DNA of 64,000 bases from Bacteroides sp. (GCA_014802265.1 JAAVCP010000023.1:62001-126000), one strand, 5' to 3'; counted from the first letter of the stretch, positions 1-9,792 are shown. Notes: generated by a model from the letters alone, not told the origin. Numbers and translations are program-made.

Positions 1-734
1 TCTAATGAAAGGTAAGAATAAAACTCTTTAAGTCGGATCTGTTCATTGTCATCGAAGGCTTCCTTGACATAGGAATTAAAACTTGATGTTGCATCCAGTG
101 GTCTATACGGAGGATCAAAATAGAAGAAAGTATAGCCATCAACGTAATTACCGGTATGGGCAAAATCTCCATTCAAAATCTCCACCTTTTGCAGGAGTTC
201 ACTATCTGCAATAAGTAGAGAGGTATCACATATTGTTGGATTGGAGTATCTTCCAAACGGGACATTGAAATATCCTTTAGAGTTTTCTCGATATAGACCG
301 TTAAAACATGTCCGGTTCAAGAAGATCATATACGCAGCTTCTTCAATGTCGGTAAGCGTTTTTTGGTTAAAACGAGAACGAATGTTGAGAAAGAATTCTT
401 TTTGTGCCTCAAAATCACCGATTATTTTAAATTCTTCTTGTAACTCAGTCAGTACGTTAATCAGAGAGTAAGGATTATCCCTGATTATAGTATAGGTCTT
501 AATTAAATGAGGATTTATATCATTGATGACCGCCTTCTTAATATTAGGATACTTTTGGAGCATAAAAAAAACCATTGCTCCTCCTCCAACAAACGGCTCA
601 ATATAGGTTACATTCTTTTCCTTGCCGAAAGATTCCGGAAGGTAAGAATCAATGGTTGGCAACAACTGAGTCTTACCACCTGCCCATTTAAGGAAAGGCT
701 TTGCCTTAGTTTTTGAAATAGTTTGCAAATTCAT
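1..734 (-). CDS. dam: DNA adenine methylase, Dam/D12 class (partial, C-terminus outside window)
   Basis: This frame is open from an ATG at 734 down to base 1, giving the first 244 codons of a site-specific DNA N6-adenine methyltransferase. The S-adenosylmethionine-binding motif FLKWAGGK lies at residues 14-21, and the catalytic DPPY tetrad of class alpha (D12) enzymes is at residues 207-210. An N-terminal FVGGGA-type motif and an FNGLYRENSKG segment also fit M.DpnII/Dam, which methylate GATC. Family members are usually about 270-300 residues, so only the end is missing. Codon use is visibly AT-richer than in the housekeeping genes further right, which suggests acquisition. Whether it is an orphan or half of a restriction-modification system cannot be decided, because the partner would lie left of the window. 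Confidence 0.9.
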   Translation of the reverse strand, partial: MNLQTISKTKAKPFLKWAGGKTQLLPTIDSYLPESFGKEKNVTYIEPFVGGGAMVFFMLQKYPNIKKAVINDINPHLIKTYTIIRDNPYSLINVLTELQEEFKIIGDFEAQKEFFLNIRSRFNQKTLTDIEEAAYMIFLNRTCFNGLYRENSKGYFNVPFGRYSNPTICDTSLLIADSELLQKVEILNGDFAHTGNYVDGYTFFYFDPPYRPLDATSSFNSYVKEAFDDNEQIRLKEFYSYLSL

Positions 735-886
735 TCTTTACAAGCTAATAACACTTCAACTACAAGACAGAAATCTGAGGCATGGTCTAACCCGTAACGA
801 CTATTTCGGAGTTGACTTTAGGGCATCGCTGCCATTTGATATGCTATTTCTATGACCATCTTTCAGATTATTCTCGTTACTATTTT

Positions 887-921
887 GCAAAGTTACGAAA
901 AAATTTTGACATAAAATCAAA
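887..921 (-). promoter_or_regulatory. Candidate promoter for the dam-like gene
   Basis: On the minus strand TAACTTTG (895-888) matches the Bacteroidetes -7 box TAnnTTTG. A TTTG at 921-918 lies 22 bases upstream and can serve as the -33 element. The predicted transcript would have a leader of about 150 bases before the ATG at 734. Confidence 0.5.
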
Positions 922-958
922 TAGACTGAGAAACATATCTACAACAGTGATAGTTGTA

Positions 959-1002
959 CATTCTCATTAGTAGGTAGTTATAACTACCTACTAATGAGAA
1001 TG
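959..1002. repeat. 44-bp perfect palindrome without spacer
   Basis: The two 22-base halves are exact reverse complements meeting at the TATA centre (positions 979-982), with no loop. It lies about 40 bases upstream of the candidate dam promoter, in a gene-free stretch from 735 to about 1090. There is no T-tract on either side, so it does not look like a normal terminator. It could be an operator for a dimeric regulator, a cruciform, or a recombination remnant. No gene is seen elsewhere in 735-1163. Confidence 0.85.
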
Positions 1003-1089
1003 AGAAGGAGCGATACCTAAAACTACAACCGTTAATTTTCAATCTTTTATGAGTTTTATTAGACTTTTGATAGTAGCTAAATTTGAAAG

Positions 1090-1121
1090 TAAAAAATAAG
1101 CCGGGAATGCCCCGGCTTATT
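1090..1121 (-). terminator. Rho-independent terminator after the 239-residue secreted protein
   Basis: A GC-rich hairpin (arms about 1095-1104 and 1111-1121, AATAAGCCGG type) is followed on the minus strand by a run of T. It lies about 40 bases beyond the stop codon at 1164. Confidence 0.75.
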
Positions 1122-1163
1122 CGGATTTTTGGAATTTATCTGTTTATAATTTTGGAGGGAATA

Positions 1164-1883
1164 TTAGCGGATGAATTCTTTGGTGACTTTGTTGCCTTTC
1201 TTCACGATATAAAGACCCTGAGACGGATTGTCGATTCTGCGGCCCTGGAGGTCGAAGTAGGTTGCAGTGGCATTGTTGTCAGACTCGATACCCTCAATAC
1301 CATTAACTTCGGGACCAAACACAATATTTACTGTGAACTCTGTGTCTTCAACTTCCTCAAAATCTTTTTGATCACCGAAAGCTACTATGGTAGTCAAGGT
1401 ATATTTAGCTATTTTAGTATCGGGAGAAATTGTCTGAAGATGGAACTGCCATCTGAAGCTATCATGGGTATTGTCAGGCAACACTGCATTGAAAGGAAGA
1501 ATAATACAGTTACTCTCATTCCCATCCTCACCACCGTTTTCAAAGCAAAGAGAAGGTGTGCCCCATTTGGTTGCCATGGTACCTGCTATATAATCATACT
1601 GACCTTCCTTAAATTCTTCCTCAGTCGGCATATCGAGGAAGCCCTGAGATGTGCGAAGAAGGAAAGAATCCTCAGTCTGATTCACATAAGAAATATTAGC
1701 CTCATAGGTATAACCCATGTTAAAGCCACTGATATCGGTATTATCCTCAAAGTGATCACAATAGACGGTAGCACCGTTTTGTAATTCCTCACCATTGTAA
1801 TACACCTTATAATACTCGGTGTAATCAGCATTTGCAGCAAATGCTCCGGTAAGCAGGGCTGCTGAGAGTAAAAACTTCTTCAT
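1164..1883 (-). CDS. Secreted protein with type IX-like C-terminal tail, unknown function
   Basis: The 239-residue product begins with a signal peptide (residues 1 to about 19, ending AFAANA). The body is rich in acidic and aromatic residues and matches no enzyme I recognise. The last 35 residues contain YFDLQGRRI, then GLYIVKKGNKVTKEFIR, the usual form of the C-terminal sorting tail of Bacteroidetes secreted proteins (Por/T9SS type A style). This suggests export and surface attachment or release. It is the last of four similarly tailed or secreted genes on this strand; a terminator follows it and it appears to have its own promoter. Confidence 0.7.
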   Translation of the reverse strand: MKKFLLSAALLTGAFAANADYTEYYKVYYNGEELQNGATVYCDHFEDNTDISGFNMGYTYEANISYVNQTEDSFLLRTSQGFLDMPTEEEFKEGQYDYIAGTMATKWGTPSLCFENGGEDGNESNCIILPFNAVLPDNTHDSFRWQFHLQTISPDTKIAKYTLTTIVAFGDQKDFEEVEDTEFTVNIVFGPEVNGIEGIESDNNATATYFDLQGRRIDNPSQGLYIVKKGNKVTKEFIR

Positions 1884-1928
1884 ATTTATCTATTTGTTTG
1901 GTTTATAATGATTTGCAAAAACAATAAA

Positions 1929-1958
1929 GGGTGTCGCCGAAACGACACCCCAAAGTTA
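1929..1958 (-). terminator. Terminator abutting a -7 promoter box
   Basis: The hairpin GGGTGTCG-loop-CGACACCC (1929-1950), followed on the minus strand by a T-rich tract, lies just past the stop of the 1258-residue gene. TAACTTTG (1958-1951) immediately precedes it and fits a -7 box for the 239-residue gene starting at 1883. Transcription of the next gene would then begin inside the hairpin. Confidence 0.6.
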
Positions 1959-1984
1959 CGAATAATATTTCAATTATTCAAATA

Positions 1985-4900
1985 TTATTTCACAAAAACC
2001 TTAACAGTCTTCTGACCCTTAGCATTTTTGAGAGTTACGAGAGCAACACCCTTGTAGCCGTTAAGGTCAATTGCAAACTCACCTTCAGCAGCCTGAGAAG
2101 CCAAGCGAGTGCCATCAACTGCAAATACATCAACAAATGTGAGGGAAGCAGCGTTAACAATCACCTTGCCGTTTTCTACATAAGCAGCGGCAGCAGTGTC
2201 AGCAGCTATGCCTTCAACACCTGTAGTCTGAACCTTAGCACGGTTTGCATTGATTACGAGACCTGTGTTGGCATCGATAAGCATTACAGTCACTGTAGTG
2301 TTAGCGGGCTCATAGATTCTGTTGTTGGTAGGCACAATGATTTCAGCTGTATAGCTCTGACCACCTACTACGCTTGCCGGGATATATCCGCCGGTACCGT
2401 TGCAAGTTGTGCCAGCCCAAGTGCGAACTACGTCGTGGAAGTTGTAAACCACGTTGCTTTCGCCATAGATGCCGCCTTTACCCCAGTCACCGAGAACCTC
2501 AGATTCCTCAGTGGCGCGGTTATTCTGCTGAATACCAACGAGATTATCCTCGCAGATCACTGTAAAGATATTTACATTGAGATTGTCCATATCGAGAGCA
2601 TACTTAACGTCGACATTAACGTTGAAGTTTTCGCCATCGAAGGAAGCGTCTGTAATGTCAATGTCAGCCTCAGCAAAATCGTTAAGTTCTGCCACTACCT
2701 GGTCATACCATACGCCATTGTTCTTATAGAAGTAGACACCATCTACAATCTCCATCGGAGAAGAGATTGCCCTGCGGTTTACGCGACCGGTCGGAGCTGC
2801 CTGGAATCCGAGGAACTCCTGAAGTTGAACAGCCTGCGGAGTTGCAAAGTTATCACCGGGATAAGTGTGGATAGTCAATGGAATAACAACGTCACCGAAG
2901 TCTTTTGCAAGAATATCAAGGGCAGCGTGTCCGATCGGACAGTTAGGACAAGTCTGACCTGTGTATTCCTCAATCACAACTTTCTTATTTGTTGAGATTG
3001 CAAGGTTTCTTACAGATGATTCCACCTTATCAGTGAGTTCACCGACTTTAACATCGATAGTATACTTCACTTCTTTACCAATAGGAGTAGTGAGAGGCTC
3101 GGGGAATACAAAATCTATTTCGTCGCCACCCTGCAGCTCTACATCTGCGTTGCCCACAGTAGAAATCACATTGCCTTCAGCGTCTACAAGCTTAAGCTCA
3201 TAACCCTTGAAAGTCTCAGTCTGGCTCTCTATTGAAAGGATACCTCTTACAGTCACGTTGTCTTTTGCCACCATTGAAGCGGGGGTAAAGTTAGAGACAA
3301 GGAACTGTACGTCACGAGACACGAGCACATCGTCGATAAATACAGCCGACTGGTTGCGGTTGTCATTCACAAATGCGATATAGATATACTTGTCTGCATA
3401 CTTGTCAAGCTTGATGGCGTTTTCAGTCCATTCGTCAGAAAGAACTTCTTCTCTTTCACCGGGCTTCTGAACTTCATCATAAATGAGATCGCCATAATAT
3501 CTGATGTTGTCAATGATAGAGCTTGTGAGTGCTGTGTAGATATCCTCACTCTCGTAGACATACACTTTCAGATGGTCTGTCTTATCCTTCAGATAGCTCT
3601 GAGATTTAAATGAAAGAACTGCAGAATCGTCGGCAATATAAATCTGGTTAGTAACCAACCAGTCATCAGCCTTACCTACGGGAGAATACATAGAGTGAGA
3701 AACGGCTGCCATGTCAGTGCTGTATTCCTCATCGCGAGCCACCCACCAGGGAAGTGTGTTATTGAAGCCCCAACCTGTAGGTGTCTCAGCCGGTTCAAGC
3801 TGGTCGCCGTCATAGAGCATCCAATTGTCGAGAGTGATGCCTTCATCGAAATTATCGAAGAAAGGACGGCGGGGATCTGTCTGGTTAGTCCAGTCACCCT
3901 CATAGTGGATTGTAAACTCTTCGTTGGGATCAGCACCTGAGATGTCAGCCACAATGTTCTTATCAATCACAATCTCATAGCTGAAACCTCTTGCAAGACG
4001 CTGCTCCATCACGGGATAGAGTGAAAGCACATTGCCGGTGATCGAGCCACTGAGAGTTGTGATCTCCTCGCGGTTGCCATCATCATTAAGAAGGAACAGA
4101 TGCACGTCGCCTCCATCTTCCACCGGAGAAATATCAGCATCGAAAGTGATGGCTATAGGGTTGGAAGAAGCATTGATTTTGGCTACGCTGGTACCGTCGG
4201 CAGGTGAAATGGTCACCGGAGCCACCGGAGCCTGCGGACGACCCTTATAGCTGACCGTGATCTCCGGATTAATTCTCTCGGCATCGCCGGCGATGCTTAC
4301 CAAACCCTCGGGGATTGTCACAGTATAGGTCTCACCTACATTGAGGCGGCGGTTACGGAATGTGATGTTGAGAGTCTTGCTGTCGCCCGGATCAATTGCC
4401 ACAGATACTGAGTTATGCTGCTCGCCATTTTCAGAGACAGCAACCACAGCATTGTGCTGTTCACCGATAAGTTCAATATTACGGTCAAAATACACTTTCA
4501 TCTCCTTAAGGATAGCGAAGGCGGAATTGTCAACCGGATAAACCACATTGTTGCTCAGAAGATTTACACGCTGACAAACCTCGGAAAGAGGCTCGGGCAG
4601 CTCAACAACGAATGACCGATATGGATCACTTGCATAGTCACTTGCAATGAACACATTGGCATCTTCCGACATAGTCATAAACGTGCCGGTGCGTCCTACA
4701 TCATCCTTAAGAACATCTTCCTGCCAATCCTGACCCCAGATCTGACGGTAAATCACCTTGAAGTCATACCAATAGTTACCTGCCTTTACAACCCAGTTGC
4801 GGATAGGGGTGCTTGAAGGCTCGGAAGCATAGATCAGACCATATCTGTCGATACAGCCGAAAAGCATATTCTCAGAATCACCTACCAAGGTCACTTCCTT

Positions 4901-5761
4901 AGTGTCGAGATTGTAGGTATATAGACCATCAGAGTCGACAGCAAAATATGCCTGACCCGCTATCTCATTTGAGAAAGGACGGAACCTGCCACCCTCAAGG
5001 AAAGCATAACCTTCGCCGGTAGCCGTAAACTCATAACTATCGCCATTATCCTTTACATCATATCCAATGGCAGTCCATTCTTTAGTGGTCATGTCATATA
5101 CAAATGTCCATGACTCACCGGCGTATGAGAATGCCACGAGACCAATGAATTTTGTGCCGTCAGGTGAGAGATCACATGATCTTATCTGCTCATAATCCTG
5201 AAGCGTGCCAAACATGCTTATCGGCTTGGGAAGATTGTCAGGGGTAATCTCCACGGGCTGATCGCCGCTGAGATCCCACATCACGAGAGTCTCATTCCAA
5301 CTGGGGGAAGTCACTGTGCCAATGGCAATCTTTCCATCAGGAGTCACATGGGTCACTCTACCGCCACTAAACTCTCTTGAACCATTATAGGTAAGAATGG
5401 TCCATTCCTCAGTGGCAGCCCTCCAGATTGCGGGCTTACCCTTATATTGACCGACAACCAATGAGCCGTCGTTTGTGACGTCACACGCCATCATCTCAGC
5501 TACATTCGTTTCGTCGGAGGAGGTGAAAAGCTGTTTGGTTTCTTTAGTCTTCACGTTGTAGAGCTTCGGGAAAGAGTAGCCTACCTCGGTTAAGGTAGCC
5601 GCGCCGTATCCGACTGCCCATTCGCCGTTGTCAGACAGCATCTCAAGCGAAGCCTTGTTTCTGTCGCTGAAAACATTCACGACAGGACTCTGCGCGTAAG
5701 CCATTGCTCCCCCTGCAAGAAGGGCTGCCATGGCTGCAGTAATGCTTTTGTTACTGATCAT
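1985..5761 (-). CDS. Large multidomain secreted protein: propeller-like N-part, Ig-like domains, choice-of-anchor J, Omp28-like thioredoxin-fold domain, sorting tail
   Basis: The 1258-residue protein starts with a signal peptide (about 1-23). Residues 25-390 carry repeated short blades with SPDGTK/TPDGK-type turns, which look like a beta-propeller. Two Ig-like modules follow (about 395-620; the second begins TISPADGTSV). A jelly-roll choice-of-anchor J domain starts near 628 (FDNFDEG...DNWMLYDGD). Around residues 930-945 a TCPNCP motif (Cys about 938 and 941) opens a region resembling Omp28-related outer membrane proteins. The final 60 residues are a type IX-like tail. The CxxC could be redox-active or structural. 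The role is probably cell-surface adhesion or ligand binding; the target is unknown. Confidence 0.75.
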   Translation of the reverse strand: MISNKSITAAMAALLAGGAMAYAQSPVVNVFSDRNKASLEMLSDNGEWAVGYGAATLTEVGYSFPKLYNVKTKETKQLFTSSDETNVAEMMACDVTNDGSLVVGQYKGKPAIWRAATEEWTILTYNGSREFSGGRVTHVTPDGKIAIGTVTSPSWNETLVMWDLSGDQPVEITPDNLPKPISMFGTLQDYEQIRSCDLSPDGTKFIGLVAFSYAGESWTFVYDMTTKEWTAIGYDVKDNGDSYEFTATGEGYAFLEGGRFRPFSNEIAGQAYFAVDSDGLYTYNLDTKEVTLVGDSENMLFGCIDRYGLIYASEPSSTPIRNWVVKAGNYWYDFKVIYRQIWGQDWQEDVLKDDVGRTGTFMTMSEDANVFIASDYASDPYRSFVVELPEPLSEVCQRVNLLSNNVVYPVDNSAFAILKEMKVYFDRNIELIGEQHNAVVAVSENGEQHNSVSVAIDPGDSKTLNITFRNRRLNVGETYTVTIPEGLVSIAGDAERINPEITVSYKGRPQAPVAPVTISPADGTSVAKINASSNPIAITFDADISPVEDGGDVHLFLLNDDGNREEITTLSGSITGNVLSLYPVMEQRLARGFSYEIVIDKNIVADISGADPNEEFTIHYEGDWTNQTDPRRPFFDNFDEGITLDNWMLYDGDQLEPAETPTGWGFNNTLPWWVARDEEYSTDMAAVSHSMYSPVGKADDWLVTNQIYIADDSAVLSFKSQSYLKDKTDHLKVYVYESEDIYTALTSSIIDNIRYYGDLIYDEVQKPGEREEVLSDEWTENAIKLDKYADKYIYIAFVNDNRNQSAVFIDDVLVSRDVQFLVSNFTPASMVAKDNVTVRGILSIESQTETFKGYELKLVDAEGNVISTVGNADVELQGGDEIDFVFPEPLTTPIGKEVKYTIDVKVGELTDKVESSVRNLAISTNKKVVIEEYTGQTCPNCPIGHAALDILAKDFGDVVIPLTIHTYPGDNFATPQAVQLQEFLGFQAAPTGRVNRRAISSPMEIVDGVYFYKNNGVWYDQVVAELNDFAEADIDITDASFDGENFNVNVDVKYALDMDNLNVNIFTVICEDNLVGIQQNNRATEESEVLGDWGKGGIYGESNVVYNFHDVVRTWAGTTCNGTGGYIPASVVGGQSYTAEIIVPTNNRIYEPANTTVTVMLIDANTGLVINANRAKVQTTGVEGIAADTAAAAYVENGKVIVNAASLTFVDVFAVDGTRLASQAAEGEFAIDLNGYKGVALVTLKNAKGQKTVKVFVK

Positions 5762-5883
5762 AGAATCGTAATAGGTTAATTTATATTGATTTTATTTATG
5801 TTATTAATTGTTAATTATTTATTAAAAATGTTTAGTAGAATTATTTCATGCGGTGTGGGGTTAAAGTTAATATTATTTTTTAG

Positions 5884-5934
5884 AAATATACGGAAGATGT
5901 CAATTTCTTGAATCGTAACACCTTCCGTATATTT
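5884..5934 (-). terminator. Inverted repeat after the 693-residue secreted gene
   Basis: Exact 13-base arms AAATATACGGAAG (5884-5896) and CTTCCGTATATTT (5922-5934) enclose a 25-base loop. On the minus strand the repeat follows the stop codon at 6002 and is trailed by an AT-rich stretch, so it may terminate that transcript. The long loop makes this less certain than a classical terminator. Confidence 0.45.
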
Positions 5935-6001
5935 TGTACATATTCACTTGAATGAAAGATGCATTAGTCTTTTTCTATTAACGCATTTTTCAGGGTGATT
6001 A

Positions 6002-8083
6002 TTATTTGCGAACGATTACCTTCTTACCGTTGATAACGTAAACGCCAGCCTTAAGCTCCTTGGCAGCCTCAACGTTAGCATTGTTAAGAATCATAACGCC
6101 GTTCATGTCGTAGACGTTGATAAGTGTGTCTGCGCCAAAGATAGCCTCTACGCCTGTGCCAGCGACTACATAGTTAAGCTCGATCTCCGGGTTAGCGTGC
6201 CCCTGAGCACCATTGCTCTCGTCATAAGCTCTGTCGAAGAAAATACCCTGCGGGATAATTACAGTGTAATTTCCGATCTCTGCAACTTCTGAGAATGAGA
6301 TATAATACTCGTCAGGATCAAAGAAGTCATTAGCGGGTAAATCTACCGGATTAATCTCCTGCAGGATCTCACCGTCACTCAGAAGCTGGATTTGCGGATA
6401 TGTGCCATCAAAATCCAACGGACAGTAAGTCACATCGCTGAAATTAAGTTGGATCATGCTGAGTGAAGAAAGCTCTGAGTTGTCTTCCGGAGTTATAGAT
6501 ACTGGTAAGAGATCGTAAGCTGCCTCACTGGGAGTGCTGTTACCCTTAACGATATAAGTGAAGGTTGTAGCATTGCTGTTTGTGCCCGAAAATTCTTCAC
6601 CCATATTAAAATAATACATCGGGATAATGAGAGCGTAAGTACCTTCCTCTACGATAGGATCGAATGTCCATGTAGCATTAGTATTGTCTACGCTGAATGC
6701 AGGCTCACCGAGAGTGCGGACTGTGCTGCCGAAGCGGTCAACAATAATAACGTCTGTGCCTGCCACATAGGATAAGTTCATCACCTGACCATCTTCATTG
6801 GTAACGGTGATTGAGCTAAGCTCTTCAACCTCTGAGCCGTCAATAGGATCAATAGACATGAGAGCCGGGGCACCACAATTGCATATCCAATTTATTGAGT
6901 AGGTATTGTTGTCAAACAGATAATCTGCATTACCCTTCACATAAAGACCATCTTTGTCAATTGTCTCTATATTGCAAGTGATGTTGCCGACATTAGAAGT
7001 AAGAATGCTTTCATCGAAGACAAATTCCCAAACTGATGCACAGCCGTCGGCATCTACCTCATTACCCATTGCAGGAGCGAATTCACCGGCAGGAGCAGTT
7101 CCTGCACCCATACCAAGTGGATAAGTGAATTTCAAAGGCTTAACCGGACCTGAATATGTTATCATAAAGCGGCCAAGCTCAGGAGAAGTGATCACATACT
7201 CATCAGGATTCGGCGATACCGCCTCATAGGTGTAGGGGCTATATTCCGGAGCCTCAGTCAGACCATAATAGTAAACAGATGCCTCACACTCAGTTGACAG
7301 CTCAATCTGATAGTCAGAAGGATACTGGTCGGTCTCCACATCATAACCGATGCCGCAGAAGCGGAGGTCAAGACGATATTTATGACCTTCTACAAGCTTC
7401 TCGCTGCCACCTACAGCGATATACAAGCCGTCTACCCAGATATCATCTGTGTGACCATAGCGGTTAAGATCAAAGCGGTTGTCATTGCCCTGTTTGAGCC
7501 ATTCTCTAACGCCCTCTTCCTCACCATTGGTTACATCCCAAAGTTTCCATTCGATATAGTTTACGGCATCGTCATCAGATGTCTTCAGATCAACACGGTC
7601 GAAAGCATCGCCGCCCCACAAGTGCAACTTGTCACCGTCAGCAGGATTTGTTGACAACAGCTCAATCTGTGGGAATTCACCAAGACCAAGGTTTGGATCG
7701 CTCAGGGTGTAGGAAGCATTGATTGCTGGGCTTTCCTCACCGTCTACAGTTATAGATCCGGCAGGGATTGTAAGATCCCATTGTCCGTTGATCTGAATTT
7801 CATCACTGTCAAATTTGATAATGATTGTGCCCGGCTCAAGTTGAAACTCTGCGAAGCTTGTGCTGTAGATGTCATCACCATCCTCATTCATAAGGATAGC
7901 CATGGCATTATCATCAACCACAATCTCCTTCGCGTCTTTAAATGACAGATTGAAGTTTGCCAAGCTGAGATTGCTGTTAAACGAACTGCCGGAAGCAGGA
8001 GACAATGTGTAGTCAGGGAAAGCCTGAGCCACACCGTAGGCAGACAGCATAGCAGCCACGCAAAGTAACGGTTTTACGTTCAT
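6002..8083 (-). CDS. Secreted Ig-like repeat protein with type IX-like tail
   Basis: The 693-residue product has a signal peptide (about 1-21, ending AQA) and successive beta-sandwich-like segments. Several open with LLSTNPADGDKL, VSPNPDEYV, SIDPIDGSEV or SITPEDNSEL, phrases typical of bacterial Ig-like domains. The C-terminus has VYDMNGVMILNN, then LKAGVYVINGKKVIVRK, a sorting-type tail. No catalytic motif is visible. It is flanked by similarly built genes on the same strand, each followed by its own hairpin, so the set looks like a paralogous surface-protein cluster rather than one operon. Confidence 0.7.
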   Translation of the reverse strand: MNVKPLLCVAAMLSAYGVAQAFPDYTLSPASGSSFNSNLSLANFNLSFKDAKEIVVDDNAMAILMNEDGDDIYSTSFAEFQLEPGTIIIKFDSDEIQINGQWDLTIPAGSITVDGEESPAINASYTLSDPNLGLGEFPQIELLSTNPADGDKLHLWGGDAFDRVDLKTSDDDAVNYIEWKLWDVTNGEEEGVREWLKQGNDNRFDLNRYGHTDDIWVDGLYIAVGGSEKLVEGHKYRLDLRFCGIGYDVETDQYPSDYQIELSTECEASVYYYGLTEAPEYSPYTYEAVSPNPDEYVITSPELGRFMITYSGPVKPLKFTYPLGMGAGTAPAGEFAPAMGNEVDADGCASVWEFVFDESILTSNVGNITCNIETIDKDGLYVKGNADYLFDNNTYSINWICNCGAPALMSIDPIDGSEVEELSSITVTNEDGQVMNLSYVAGTDVIIVDRFGSTVRTLGEPAFSVDNTNATWTFDPIVEEGTYALIIPMYYFNMGEEFSGTNSNATTFTYIVKGNSTPSEAAYDLLPVSITPEDNSELSSLSMIQLNFSDVTYCPLDFDGTYPQIQLLSDGEILQEINPVDLPANDFFDPDEYYISFSEVAEIGNYTVIIPQGIFFDRAYDESNGAQGHANPEIELNYVVAGTGVEAIFGADTLINVYDMNGVMILNNANVEAAKELKAGVYVINGKKVIVRK

Positions 8084-8117
8084 TTTGATAATTATTATTT
8101 GTTAGATTAATTTAATT

Positions 8118-8145
8118 AAGGAGGACACAAGGTGTGCCCCCTTTT
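8118..8145 (-). terminator. Imperfect hairpin between two secreted-protein genes
   Basis: GGAGGACACA pairs imperfectly with TGTGCCCCC. It lies between the stop at 8152 and the next start at 8083 on the minus strand. The T-run is on the plus-strand side, so its strength as a minus-strand terminator is doubtful. Confidence 0.35.
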
Positions 8146-8151
8146 TATGTC

Positions 8152-9792
8152 TTATTTTATTACCATTTTCTTGCCGTTGACAATATAGAGACCCTTTGAA
8201 AGTTTTGAAAGGTCATTGCGAGATGCGTTCTCCAACACACGCACACCGGCTATGTCATAAACTGTCACTGTGTCATCATTTGTGTTGCTGATGGTTTCAA
8301 CACCTGAAGTGCCATAGTTAAATTCAGCAGTGACATCGCTTGCGTGGTCAATACCATCGGCGCAGTCAACATCGGCAAAGGAGACTGTCACCTTTGTGCC
8401 GGGTTCAATCGGCAGGTCAGGCACTTTGAAAGTGTAGATAAGATCAGTATCCGCAATCGGGTCTTCCTCTATTATTACCTCTGACATGGGAACAATAGTA
8501 GTGGTCGGCTCATCATTATAGAGATAAGTGAAAGAGATACCTGTGCTGCTGATAAACGCGCCGTTCATCACCCAGATTTCCATTGTAGAACCCGGCTCGA
8601 GAGTAGCCCCACGGCCCGGTGTGAAATCGGCAGCTATGGTATATTGCAACAGATTTACCTTAAACGACATAGAAAATCCTGTCGGGTTAGTGCGTCGACC
8701 GGTATAGGCACGCTGTCCGTCGGCTGAATAGATATCTTGGAAGATAATATTGATATATTCCGGCTGAGTGTTGCTGTCGGAATTCGGAAGCATGTCAATG
8801 GGGCGACGAAGCTTACCGCTGAAGTCAAAGCTTGCTGTGTTACCCTCGTTCACACCCGGAACATACTCTTCATATATCCCTACATCAAGGTTGTCGGAGT
8901 CGCCGTAGATAATATAGGCATTGGGAATCTTTTCAGAGGAAAGCTCCTCGTCAAATACAAGAGATATAACCGATTCCTCGCTTCCTTCCAGATAATATGT
9001 GTTAAAGGGTCCATCGATGGTAGTTATGTCAGCATTGATAACCTCCACAAGCTGTGCGGGCTTGGCAGCCATAACGAAGTCAAGCTCAAGCCTGCCGTTG
9101 TCACCATATTTGTTTGTCTGATCTAATGCGTCAGTGATATTCGTGACACGGAGAGTCATTACGTCGCCCTCCTTCAGCACACCACGATCATAGAAATCAA
9201 TAATTGCGTCTGCCACGTTGCACACCAGGTATGACTCCTCCAGAGTACCAGAAATTCTTGCCCTCTCATCTCCTGCTAAAAGAAGCACATTGCCCACTGT
9301 GACCGGAGCATTAAATCCCAACTCAATGGTGTAGTTACTGCTGACTGAAAACATCTCGCCCTCTTCAAGTTTGGGGCTTACGCTCAACAACTCAAGCTCG
9401 GTAACTCCCTCATAAATAGTGACAGTACCCTTCTCCTGAGTAAAAGGAGAGTACACATAATAGGTCACTCCTGCCTCAAGTTCCTTGTATGACTCCAGAC
9501 GTCCTCCTGAAACATAAGCATGAGTAGATGACAAACATGTTTCATCAGAAAAATCCTTTGAAGTATATAGCTGAATCCGAGTAGTTGAGGAAAGAAGCCT
9601 CACCGGACCCGTCACAGATGGAGTATATTCACCATACACCGCAACATAACGGGGATATTCGTAGGTCACTCCGGGTTCCATCGTCCCGAAATTCACTGTC
9701 TCATCCGCCGTCTTAGCATTGCCTGCAAAAGCAATCCCGCTGAGCGCGACACATGTAAGTGTGGACTTAATAAAAGATAAAGATTGTGCCAT
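8152..9792 (-). CDS. Secreted beta-rich protein with type IX-like tail
   Basis: The 546-residue product carries a signal peptide (about 1-26, with AFAGNAKT near the cleavage site). The body alternates strands and turns and contains LLSVSPKLEEGEMF, a segment resembling the Ig-like modules of its neighbour. The tail (VYDIAGVRVLENAS, then LSKGLYIVNGKKMVIK) is close to that of the 693-residue protein, which supports a shared export route and possible duplication. No enzyme signature is seen. It is the first of four secreted genes read leftward and has a well-formed -7 box upstream. Confidence 0.7.
   Translation of the reverse strand: MAQSLSFIKSTLTCVALSGIAFAGNAKTADETVNFGTMEPGVTYEYPRYVAVYGEYTPSVTGPVRLLSSTTRIQLYTSKDFSDETCLSSTHAYVSGGRLESYKELEAGVTYYVYSPFTQEKGTVTIYEGVTELELLSVSPKLEEGEMFSVSSNYTIELGFNAPVTVGNVLLLAGDERARISGTLEESYLVCNVADAIIDFYDRGVLKEGDVMTLRVTNITDALDQTNKYGDNGRLELDFVMAAKPAQLVEVINADITTIDGPFNTYYLEGSEESVISLVFDEELSSEKIPNAYIIYGDSDNLDVGIYEEYVPGVNEGNTASFDFSGKLRRPIDMLPNSDSNTQPEYINIIFQDIYSADGQRAYTGRRTNPTGFSMSFKVNLLQYTIAADFTPGRGATLEPGSTMEIWVMNGAFISSTGISFTYLYNDEPTTTIVPMSEVIIEEDPIADTDLIYTFKVPDLPIEPGTKVTVSFADVDCADGIDHASDVTAEFNYGTSGVETISNTNDDTVTVYDIAGVRVLENASRNDLSKLSKGLYIVNGKKMVIK

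Noticed and set aside
961..1000. Palindrome read as a CRISPR or terminator
   Set aside because: It is single-copy with no spacer array, and no T-run flanks either side.
1931..2995. Long plus-strand frame of about 354 residues opposite the 1258-residue secreted gene
   Set aside because: It is a shadow of the real gene: no motif, unnatural composition, and no signals of its own.
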